Part shown: one piece after another, positions 6,239 through 11,636 of the stretch
Position numbering within the stretch: the stretch's first letter is position 1
How the letters are laid out: every line of letters begins with the position of its first letter
Origin: Mycobacterium sp.
GTDB taxonomy: Bacteria > Actinomycetota > Actinomycetes > Mycobacteriales > Mycobacteriaceae
Assembly: GCA_020438915.1 (NCBI GenBank)
Contig: JAGQTR010000141.1
Location: forward strand, 1-11,944
Reading direction: 5' to 3'
DNA length: 11,944 nt
Notes under the pieces: model-generated
Told to the model about the DNA's origin: nothing
The model's input: only the letters and a program-made list of their open reading frames with translations
The model's database searches: none
Position numbers and translations under genes: made by a program

Positions 6239-6940
6239 GTGAGCGCTATCCGGGCGGTACTGTTCGACTTCTCCGGAACACTGTTCCGTCTCGAGGAGGA
6301 TCAGAGCTGGTTCGCCGGCATGGAGTTGGAGCTGGGCCTCGACGGAGACCGCAGCGCTGAGGTGGACGGTCAGGTCCAGGCCGAGTTGATGCGCCGGCTC
6401 ACCGCACCGACCGGCAAATCCGTGCGCATGACACCGGAGGCGCTGCAGGCGTGGACAAACCGGGACCTGGCACCGCACCTACATCGCGAGGCCTACCTGC
6501 ATGTGCTGCGCGAATCAGGGCTGGCCCACCACCACGCGGAGTCGTTGTACCGCAGGGTGATCGATCCGGCGAGTTGGACGCCCTATCCCGATACCGCCGA
6601 GGTGCTGGAGGGGTTGCAAGCGGGCGGTGTGAAGACCGCGGTGGTGTCCAACATCTCGTTCGACGTCAGGCCCGCATTCGACAGGATCGGCGTTGCCGGC
6701 GCCGTCGACGAGTTCGTGTTGTCGTTCGAGGTCGGGGCGGTCAAGCCGGATCCGGTCATCTTCGGGACCGCACTGCAGCGGCTCGGCGTGCCCGCCGAAC
6801 GGACGCTGATGGTCGGCGACAGCGATGAGGCCGACGGCGGTGCCCGGGCGTTGGGTTGCGGTTTCGCCCTCGTCGACCCGTTGCCGACGGCCCAGCGCCC
6901 AGACGGTCTGATCGCCGCGCTTGCACCGTACGGCTTGTGA
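6239..6940 (+). CDS. HAD-superfamily hydrolase with atypical motif I
   Basis: A 233-residue haloacid-dehalogenase-like protein with all four motif positions. Motif I is VLFDFSGTLF (nucleophile D10), motif II VVSN (S137), motif III K169 in GAVKPDP, and motif IV GDSDEADGGA (D194 and D199). An alpha-helical cap of the C1 type fits residues of about 20-100. In classical HAD phosphatases the second position after the nucleophile is an Asp that acts as general acid/base; here it is Ser12, so the enzyme may be a slow phosphatase, a different hydrolase, or have a specialised substrate. The GTG at 6239 is chosen because GGCAGG precedes it and homology begins directly after it; the reading frame stays open upstream but would overlap the glycosyltransferase. 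It is not co-directional with the GT2 operon and probably heads its own transcript. Confidence 0.88.
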   Translation: MSAIRAVLFDFSGTLFRLEEDQSWFAGMELELGLDGDRSAEVDGQVQAELMRRLTAPTGKSVRMTPEALQAWTNRDLAPHLHREAYLHVLRESGLAHHHAESLYRRVIDPASWTPYPDTAEVLEGLQAGGVKTAVVSNISFDVRPAFDRIGVAGAVDEFVLSFEVGAVKPDPVIFGTALQRLGVPAERTLMVGDSDEADGGARALGCGFALVDPLPTAQRPDGLIAALAPYGL

Positions 6941-6966
6941 TGTCGGCGATGGCGCCTGGCGGTCTC

Positions 6967-6972
6967 TACTCT
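6967..6972 (+). promoter_or_regulatory. -10 box (TACTCT) of the Ddn-family gene, probably leaderless
   Basis: TACTCT fits TAnnnT and is followed by 7 bases and then the GTG at 6980. This places the transcription start at or next to the start codon and indicates a promoter separate from the HAD gene, which ends 39 bases before this start codon. Confidence 0.45.
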
Positions 6973-6979
6973 GGTCAGC

Positions 6980-7420
6980 GTGGCCGATCCGAAGCCGCCG
7001 TGGTGGCTCAAACCGATGAACAGAGCGCTGATGGTCGCGATGAAGACCGGGCTGATGAAGGACGGTCCACTGGTCCTGACGGTGACCGGCCGCAAGTCCG
7101 GCAAACCGAGGTCGACACCCATCACCCTGTTCGAGGTGGATGGGCAGCGCTATGTCGTCGGCGGCTTCCCGGGTGCGGATTGGGTGCGCAACGCGCAGGC
7201 CAATCCCGATGCGGTGCTGGTGCGCGGCAAGGCGCGCGAGCCGGTGCGGATGGTCGAGCTGACCGCCGCGGCAGCGCGCCCGCTGCTCCGCCAGTTCCCC
7301 ATCCTCGTTCCGACCGGCGTGGGGTTCATGAAGAGCGCCGGCTTGGTGACCGGTCCTCATCCAGACGAGTTCGAGGCGCTGGCCGGGCGCTGCTCGGTGT
7401 TCCGCTTCGATAGCGTGTGA
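6980..7420 (+). CDS. Ddn-type F420-dependent (deazaflavin) oxidoreductase
   Basis: A 146-residue split beta-barrel protein of the deazaflavin-dependent nitroreductase family (former DUF385). The family hallmark VTGRKSGKPRSTPI is at 35-48, followed by VDGQRYVVGGFPGADWVRN and AQANPDAVLVRG (about 53-83), matching the W..N...NP pattern of F420-binding members. An amphipathic N-terminus with PPWWLKPMNRALM may contact the membrane. Such enzymes use reduced cofactor F420, which mycobacteria make; Ddn (Rv3547) activates nitroimidazoles and has been reported to reduce menaquinone. The GTG start at 6980 follows a TACTCT box by 7 bases. The stop lies only 4 bases before the menB GTG, so the pair may be partly co-transcribed, and a quinone-related role is an attractive inference. 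The substrate cannot be read from the sequence. Confidence 0.88.
   Translation: MADPKPPWWLKPMNRALMVAMKTGLMKDGPLVLTVTGRKSGKPRSTPITLFEVDGQRYVVGGFPGADWVRNAQANPDAVLVRGKAREPVRMVELTAAAARPLLRQFPILVPTGVGFMKSAGLVTGPHPDEFEALAGRCSVFRFDSV
7411..7416 (+). promoter_or_regulatory. Possible -10 box (TAGCGT) of menB inside the end of the upstream gene
   Basis: TAGCGT fits TAnnnT and lies 8 bases before the menB GTG at 7425, inside the last codons of the Ddn-family gene. If used, it gives menB its own leaderless or near-leaderless transcript. Its spacing and GC-rich centre make it weaker than the other boxes in this window. Confidence 0.3.
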
Positions 7421-7424
7421 CCCT

Positions 7425-8336
7425 GTGAGCAATCCGTTCGATGCCGACCTGTGGGAGCCGGTGGCCGGCTTCGGCGACCTCACCGACATCACCTACCACC
7501 GCCACGTCGCCGACGGCGTCAGCAGGCCGACGGTGCGGGTGGCGTTCGACCGGCCGGAGGTGCGCAACGCGTTCCGGCCGCACACCGTCGACGAGTTGTA
7601 CCGCGTCCTGGACCACGCTCGAATGTGCTCCGATGTCGGCGTGGTGCTGTTGACCGGCAACGGACCCTCACCCAAGGACGGCGGATGGGCGTTCTGCTCC
7701 GGCGGGGACCAACGCATCCGCGGCCGCAGCGGCTACCAGTACGCCTCGGGTGAGACCGCGGAGTCGGTGGATCCAGCCCGGGCCGGCCGGCTGCACATCC
7801 TCGAGGTGCAACGATTGATCCGCTTCATGCCCAAACCCGTCATCGCAGTGGTCAATGGATGGGCGGCCGGCGGCGGGCACTCGTTGCACGTGGTGTGCGA
7901 TCTGACCCTGGCCAGCCGTGAGCATGCCCGGTTCAAGCAGACCGACGCCGATGTCGGCAGCTTCGACGGTGGCTTCGGCAGCGCCTACCTGGCACGGCAG
8001 GCCGGGCAGAAGTTCGCGCGTGAGATCTTCTTCCTGGGCCGCGCCTACACCGCCGAGCAGATGCACGCGATGGGGGCAGTCAACGAGGTAGCCGACCATG
8101 ACGAACTGGAAACTGTTGCGCTGCAATGGGCTTCGGAGATCAACGGTAAGTCGCCGCAGGCGATCCGGATGTTGAAGTACGCATTCAACCTGGTCGACGA
8201 CGGCCTGGTGGGGCAGCAGCTGTTCGCCGGCGAGGCGACGCGGCTGGCGTACATGACCGATGAGGCGGTCGAGGGCCGCGACGCGTTTCTGGAGAAGCGC
8301 GATCCGGACTGGACCCCGTTCCCGCGCTACTTCTGA
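7425..8336 (+). CDS. menB: 1,4-dihydroxy-2-naphthoyl-CoA synthase (MenB)
   Basis: A 303-residue crotonase-fold enzyme that cyclises o-succinylbenzoyl-CoA to 1,4-dihydroxy-2-naphthoyl-CoA, the ring-forming step of menaquinone synthesis in the cytosol. It shows the MenB-specific loop CSGGDQRIRGRSGYQYASG, the oxyanion-hole segment NGWAAGGGHSLHVV, and FKQTDADVGSFDGG with D174. The acidic residue D174 aligns with Asp185 of M. tuberculosis MenB by a constant 11-residue offset; MenBs of this class carry their own carboxylate instead of the bound bicarbonate used by the E. coli type. The C-terminus PDWTPFPRYF is also characteristic. The GTG start at 7425 gives the NPFDADLW beginning that resembles the M. 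tuberculosis protein after its longer leader. It lies 4 bases after the Ddn-family stop. Identification is close to certain. Confidence 0.96.
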   Translation: MSNPFDADLWEPVAGFGDLTDITYHRHVADGVSRPTVRVAFDRPEVRNAFRPHTVDELYRVLDHARMCSDVGVVLLTGNGPSPKDGGWAFCSGGDQRIRGRSGYQYASGETAESVDPARAGRLHILEVQRLIRFMPKPVIAVVNGWAAGGGHSLHVVCDLTLASREHARFKQTDADVGSFDGGFGSAYLARQAGQKFAREIFFLGRAYTAEQMHAMGAVNEVADHDELETVALQWASEINGKSPQAIRMLKYAFNLVDDGLVGQQLFAGEATRLAYMTDEAVEGRDAFLEKRDPDWTPFPRYF

Positions 8337-8361
8337 ATGGCTCGACCCCGTTCGCCGAGAT

Positions 8362-8390
8362 CGCACTACGGCAGCGAAAGTTCGAGTGCG
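8362..8390. repeat. Inverted repeat after menB (possible terminator or dispersed element)
   Basis: CGCACT (8362-8367) and AGTGCG (8385-8390) are perfect inverted arms around a 17-base spacer containing ACGGCAGCGAAAG. The surroundings (TTCGCCGAGAT before, GGCCTGCTC after) resemble short motifs I recall recurring between mycobacterial genes. It begins 25 bases after the menB stop and could end the menB transcript or be a member of a dispersed extragenic family. There is no U-tract. Confidence 0.4.
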
Positions 8391-8432
8391 GGCCTGCTCA
8401 ACTGCCTTTTCGGCGCAAGGAATGCGACAACC

Positions 8433-8438
8433 TAGACT
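8433..8438 (+). promoter_or_regulatory. -10 box (TAGACT) of the SDR-FadD unit
   Basis: TAGACT fits TAnnnT and is followed by 8 bases and the GTG at 8447. No Shine-Dalgarno lies between them. Together with the 110-base gap this suggests that the SDR gene starts a transcript with little or no leader. Confidence 0.45.
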
Positions 8439-8446
8439 CGCTAAGC

Positions 8447-9337
8447 GTGACTAGCAGGAATCCGCTGCGGCGATTGGCCGACCAGGTCGTGCTGGCCAGC
8501 ATGCGACCACCACTCCTTCCGACACTGCTGCAATACCGGCGCAACCACGATGTCGTCGACCTCAACGGCAAGCGCATCCTGCTGACCGGGGCCTCCTCGG
8601 GTATCGGCGAAGCGGCCGCCGAGAAGCTGGCGGCCTGCGGCGCAACCCTGGTGGTGGTCGCACGCCGCCAGGATCTGCTCGACGCTCTGGTCGAGCGGAT
8701 CACCGCGGCCGGCGGAGACGCCCGCGCCCACGCCTGCGACCTCTCCGACCTCGACGCGGTCGACGACCTCGTCGCGACCGTCGAGGCCGAGCTCGGCGGC
8801 GTTGACATACTGGTCAACAACGCCGGGCGATCCATCCGGCGGCCGCTGGCAGAATCGCTGGAGCGCTGGCACGACGTCGAACGCACCATGACCCTCAACT
8901 ACTACGCGCCGCTGCGGCTGATCCGGGGGCTGGCGCCCGGCATGATCGCCCAAGGCGACGGCCATGTCATCAACGTCTCCACCTGGGGTGTCAAGACCGA
9001 ATCTCCGCCGCTGTTCGGGGTGTACAACGCGTCGAAAGCGGCACTGTCGTCGATCAGTCGTATCCTGGAAACCGAGTGGGGTGACAAGGGCGTGCACTCG
9101 AGCACCCTGTACTACCCGCTGGTGAAGACCCCGATGATCGCCCCGACCCGGGCCTACGACGGGCTGCCGGGGCTGTCCGCGGATGAGGCGGCAGGCTGGA
9201 TCGTCACGGCCGCCCGCCATCGCCCGGTGAGCATCGCGCCGCGGATCGCCGTCACCGCCCACGCGATCAACAGCATCGCCCCCGCTGCGGTGGACACGCT
9301 GATGAAACGTCAGCGAATGCAACCCAAGGATTCATGA
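8447..9337 (+). CDS. Short-chain dehydrogenase/reductase (Rv0547c-like)
   Basis: A 296-residue NAD(P)-dependent classical SDR. The Rossmann glycine motif TGASSGIG is at 47-54, NNAGRSIRRP follows the fourth strand, and the catalytic YNASK has Y193 and K197. A 45-residue N-terminal extension precedes the Rossmann fold (PLRRLADQVVLASMRPPLLP), amphipathic enough to dock on a membrane or partner. The catalytic serine is displaced: the usual position 13 residues before the tyrosine is Trp180, while S178 and T179 are 15 and 14 away, so either a small insertion shifts the loop or Thr substitutes. The position beside menB and the size agree with what I recall of M. tuberculosis Rv0547c. The GTG start follows a TAGACT box. 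The end overlaps the acyl-CoA ligase start in ATGA, so both are probably made together. The substrate is unknown; a lipid or acyl-chain ketone is a guess. Confidence 0.88.
   Translation: MTSRNPLRRLADQVVLASMRPPLLPTLLQYRRNHDVVDLNGKRILLTGASSGIGEAAAEKLAACGATLVVVARRQDLLDALVERITAAGGDARAHACDLSDLDAVDDLVATVEAELGGVDILVNNAGRSIRRPLAESLERWHDVERTMTLNYYAPLRLIRGLAPGMIAQGDGHVINVSTWGVKTESPPLFGVYNASKAALSSISRILETEWGDKGVHSSTLYYPLVKTPMIAPTRAYDGLPGLSADEAAGWIVTAARHRPVSIAPRIAVTAHAINSIAPAAVDTLMKRQRMQPKDS
9326..9330 (+). promoter_or_regulatory. Shine-Dalgarno (AAGGA) of the acyl-CoA ligase
   Basis: AAGGA lies inside the end of the SDR gene, 3 bases before the ATG at 9334. The spacing is short but, with the ATGA overlap, it supports this start and coupled translation. 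Confidence 0.45.
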
Positions 9338-10881
9338 CGCCCCGCGCGATCACCAGCCTGGCCGATATCGTCCGCGTGCACGGACGGGATCGTCCCGCCG
9401 CCCCGGCCCTCGTCGTCGACGAGCACACCATCAGCTTCGGCGAGCTCGACGCGCGGTCCAGCCGCGCGGCGCAGGCATTCGCCGCCGCCGGCATCGGGTT
9501 CGGGGACCGGGTCGCGTTCGTCGAACGCAACGGCGCCGAGTTCTTCGAGGTGGTTTTCGGGCTGGCCAAGCTGGGCGCGGTCGCCGTACCCGTGAACTGG
9601 CGCCTGGCGGCACCGGAGATGCGGCACGTCGTCGAGGACTCCGGGGCCACGCTGGTGGTGGTCGGCCAGGATTTCTTCGACCACATCGAGGCCATCGAGG
9701 CTCACCTGCACGCCGGCATCATCGCGATCGGCGCACACGATCGCTGGCCCAGATTCGACGACTGGGTGGCTGGTCACGCCGCCATCGACCCCGGCGTGAC
9801 CACCGCAGCGGACGACCTGGTGTTCCTGATGTACACCTCGGGCACCACCGGGCTGCCCAAAGGCGTCATGCTCAGCAACGCCAACTACCAGTGCAAAACC
9901 GCCGGGATCGCCGGCCCCTGGCGGTTCAGCTCCGACTGCGTCAGCTTGGCCGTGATGCCGTTGTTCCACATGGCCGGCTCGGGTTGGGCGTTGGCCGGCT
10001 TGTGGGCGGGTGCCACCACCGTAGTGCTGCGCGAGGTCGACCCGGTGGCGATCCTGCACGCGGTGACCCGCCATCACGTCACGAACCTGCTGCTGGTGCC
10101 CGCGGTCATCGCATCCCTGCTCGATACAGCCGGCCTGCGCGCAGCGGAGCTGACCCACCTACGGGTGATCGTCTACGGTGCGGCCCCGATCAGCGAGGAC
10201 GTACTGGTCCGCGGGATCCAACGTGTCGGCGCGGTGTTCGCGCAGGTGTATGGGATGACCGAAACCACCGGCTCGATCACCCAACTCGACAGCGTCGACC
10301 ACGTACCGGAATTGCTGCGCTCGTGCGGTAAGCCCTATCCGTGGGTGCAGGTGCGGATCGTGGCCGAGGACGGCACCGACGCCGCGCCCGGGACAGTGGG
10401 CGAGCTGTGGACCCGCTCGGATCAGAACATGCTCGGCTACTGGAACAATGCCGACGCGACCGCTGCGATACTGACCGCCGACGGGTGGCTACGCACCGGC
10501 GACGCCGGGTACCTCGACGCGGACGGCTACGTCTTCCTGCAGGACCGGATCAAGGACATGATCGTGTCCGGCGGGGAGAACGTGTACCCCGTCGAGGTCG
10601 AGAATGTCCTGATGACCCATCCGGGCGTCGCCGATGCCGCAGTCATCGGCGTACCCGACGACAAGTGGGGTGAAGCGGTCAAGGCGTTCGTGGTGCCGGG
10701 TCCGGATACGACGCTGCACGAGGCCGAGCTGATCGGATTCGCCCGGGAGCGACTCGCCGGGTTCAAACTTCCCAAGTCCGTCGACTTCCTCGCCGCACTG
10801 CCGCGCACCCCGAGCGGCAAAGTGCTCAAGCGCGAGCTGCGCGACCCGTATTGGGCGGGCGTCGGGCGGCAGATCGGCTAA
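9334..10881 (+). CDS. Acyl-CoA ligase (FadD family, FadD13-like length)
   Basis: A 515-residue ANL-superfamily ligase that should form an acyl-CoA from a carboxylic acid, ATP and CoA. The P-loop MYTSGTTGLPKGVML is at 166-180, YGMTETTG at 306-313, RTGD at 387-390, the hinge DRIKDMIVSGGENVYPVEVE shortly after, and the catalytic K496 is in TPSGKVLKREL. The AVPVNWRLAAPEM segment near 85-97 resembles mycobacterial FadD13 and other medium/long-chain ligases. All motifs are intact. It is a second FadD in the window but differs clearly from FadD8 (515 versus 530 residues, different P-loop). It is too long and too different to be MenE, which I recall as about 360 residues in mycobacteria. The start overlaps the SDR stop in ATGA, suggesting that ligase and reductase work on the same or successive acyl substrates. 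The substrate is not identifiable. Confidence 0.92.
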   Translation: MTPRAITSLADIVRVHGRDRPAAPALVVDEHTISFGELDARSSRAAQAFAAAGIGFGDRVAFVERNGAEFFEVVFGLAKLGAVAVPVNWRLAAPEMRHVVEDSGATLVVVGQDFFDHIEAIEAHLHAGIIAIGAHDRWPRFDDWVAGHAAIDPGVTTAADDLVFLMYTSGTTGLPKGVMLSNANYQCKTAGIAGPWRFSSDCVSLAVMPLFHMAGSGWALAGLWAGATTVVLREVDPVAILHAVTRHHVTNLLLVPAVIASLLDTAGLRAAELTHLRVIVYGAAPISEDVLVRGIQRVGAVFAQVYGMTETTGSITQLDSVDHVPELLRSCGKPYPWVQVRIVAEDGTDAAPGTVGELWTRSDQNMLGYWNNADATAAILTADGWLRTGDAGYLDADGYVFLQDRIKDMIVSGGENVYPVEVENVLMTHPGVADAAVIGVPDDKWGEAVKAFVVPGPDTTLHEAELIGFARERLAGFKLPKSVDFLAALPRTPSGKVLKRELRDPYWAGVGRQIG

Positions 10882-10897
10882 TCCGGGGACGACGTGA

Positions 10898-10903
10898 TAG
10901 ACA
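10898..10903 (+). promoter_or_regulatory. Possible -10 box (TAGACA) of the VOC gene
   Basis: TAGACA is followed by 6 bases (CGCTCC) and the ATG at 10910. It lacks the final T of TAnnnT, so it is weaker than the boxes before fadD8, the Ddn-family gene and the SDR gene, but the spacing is the same as for fadD8 and no Shine-Dalgarno is present. Confidence 0.3.
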
Positions 10904-10909
10904 CGCTCC

Positions 10910-11296
10910 ATGGACATCCTGGCCAGCAGGGTGCTGTTCCGGCCGGCCGACTACCAACGGTCGGTGGCGTTCTACCGCGACGGTATCGGCCTGGCGATTG
11001 CCCGGGAGTACGCCGGCGGCACCGTGTTCTACGCCGGGCAGTCGTTGATCGAACTCGCCGGCCACGGCGCCCCGGAGCCCGGTGGTCCACCATTTCCGGG
11101 CGCGCTGTGGCTGCAGGTCCGGGATCTCGACGCGACGCAAGCCGAGTTGGGGCGGCGCGGCGTCGAGATCGCCCGCCCCGCCCGCCGCGAACCATGGGGC
11201 CTGCACGAGATGCACGTCGAGGATCCCGACGGCGTCACCCTGATCTTCGTGGAGGTCCCCGAAGATCACCCGTTGCGCCGCGACACCCGCGACTAG
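10910..11296 (+). CDS. VOC-fold (glyoxalase/dioxygenase-like) protein
   Basis: A 128-residue single-domain member of the vicinal oxygen chelate superfamily. The first beta-alpha-beta-beta-beta module contains FRPADYQRSVAFYRDGIGL (10-28) and ends with SLIELAG, where E48 is a likely metal ligand. The second contains LWLQVRDLDATQAEL and the WGLHEMHVEDPDGVTLIFVE block (96-115), with H99 or H102 and E115 as candidate ligands. Such proteins act as lyases, epimerases, dioxygenases or resistance proteins, so the reaction cannot be assigned. Length and position next to the SDR and menB genes agree with Rv0546c as I recall it. It begins 28 bases after the acyl-CoA ligase stop and ends 33 bases before the convergent membrane-protein gene. 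Confidence 0.88.
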   Translation: MDILASRVLFRPADYQRSVAFYRDGIGLAIAREYAGGTVFYAGQSLIELAGHGAPEPGGPPFPGALWLQVRDLDATQAELGRRGVEIARPARREPWGLHEMHVEDPDGVTLIFVEVPEDHPLRRDTRD

Positions 11297-11309
11297 CGCC
11301 GACGGCGGC

Positions 11310-11335
11310 CACCTGAGAACGAGGTGAACTCACCT
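11310..11335. terminator. Overlapping small inverted repeats at the convergent junction
   Basis: CACCT (11310-11314), AGGTG (11322-11326) and CACCT (11331-11335) allow two alternative 5-bp stems sharing the middle arm; the right-hand one extends to AGGTGA/TCACCT (11322-11327 and 11330-11335) and includes the stop codon of the leftward gene. This is a possible two-way terminator between convergent units, but the stems are short. Confidence 0.25.
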
Positions 11336-11614
11336 GTCGGGAAGGAATGGGAACAGATCGATTCCGGTGTGGTGAATGATCGTCGCCCTGGTGATCCACA
11401 GCACCGCCGTCACGATCGCCCAGCCGACGAACACGAACAGCGCCACCCCGAGATACCTCAGCGCCGGACGTGGTGGGCGTACGACACCCTCGGCGCCGTC
11501 GCTGCCGACACCCCGCGCGAACGTCACCAGGCCGACCGCGAAGACCGCCGGCAGCCCCGCACCGAGAACGAGCCCGACCACCAGCACCGTGAAAATGTTC
11601 TCCACGTACGTCAT
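11330..11614 (-). CDS. Small two-helix membrane protein (Rv0544c-like)
   Basis: A 94-residue protein with two predicted transmembrane helices, about residues 7-32 (FTVLVVGLVLGAGLPAVFAV) and 53-76 (ending VLWITR). They are separated by a polar loop with RGVGSDGAEG and PPRP. The C-terminus is HHTGIDLFPFLPDR. No enzymatic motif is visible. The ATG at 11614 is chosen over an upstream in-frame start because AAGGAAG lies 5 bases before it (11620-11626) and because the longer form would run into the upstream gene. It follows the phosphate transporter by 22 bases on the same strand, so the two are probably one operon, and it may be an accessory or regulator of that transporter. Position and size agree with Rv0544c as I recall it. 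Function unknown. Confidence 0.8.
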   Translation of the reverse strand: MTYVENIFTVLVVGLVLGAGLPAVFAVGLVTFARGVGSDGAEGVVRPPRPALRYLGVALFVFVGWAIVTAVLWITRATIIHHTGIDLFPFLPDR

Positions 11615-11619
11615 CTTCG

Positions 11620-11626
11620 CTTCCTT
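11620..11626 (-). promoter_or_regulatory. Strong Shine-Dalgarno (AAGGAAG) fixing the start at 11614
   Basis: Minus-strand AAGGAAG with a 5-base spacer before the ATG is the clearest ribosome binding site in the window. It contrasts with the leaderless-type starts elsewhere and fits an internal operon gene. Confidence 0.7.
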
Positions 11627-11636
11627 CGGTAGCCGG

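Larger units (their letters stand above)
8337..8446. other. 110-base menB-SDR intergenic region
   Basis: This is the longest non-coding stretch in the window. It contains an inverted repeat (8362-8390) just after menB and a -10 box (8433-8438) just before the SDR gene. It therefore looks like a transcription-unit boundary: a possible end for the menB transcript and a new promoter for the SDR-FadD pair. Confidence 0.5.

Noticed and set aside
6515..7492. A 325-codon minus-strand open frame over the HAD, Ddn-like and menB genes
   Set aside because: The plus strand carries intact HAD motifs, the GRKSGKPR F420 signature and the MenB start; the minus frame is His/Arg/Gln-rich with no recognisable domain.
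8441..9322. A 293-codon minus-strand open frame opposite the SDR
   Set aside because: It mirrors the SDR almost exactly, shows no domain and is explained by codon bias of the true gene.
9310..10158. A 282-codon minus-strand open frame opposite the acyl-CoA ligase
   Set aside because: His/Gly/Gln-rich composition without motifs; the plus-strand ANL motifs are continuous through this region.
9334..10881. The second acyl-CoA ligase as MenE (o-succinylbenzoate-CoA ligase), because menB is nearby
   Set aside because: Its 515-residue length and FadD13-like motifs fit a general FadD; mycobacterial MenE as I recall is much shorter and lies further along the locus.
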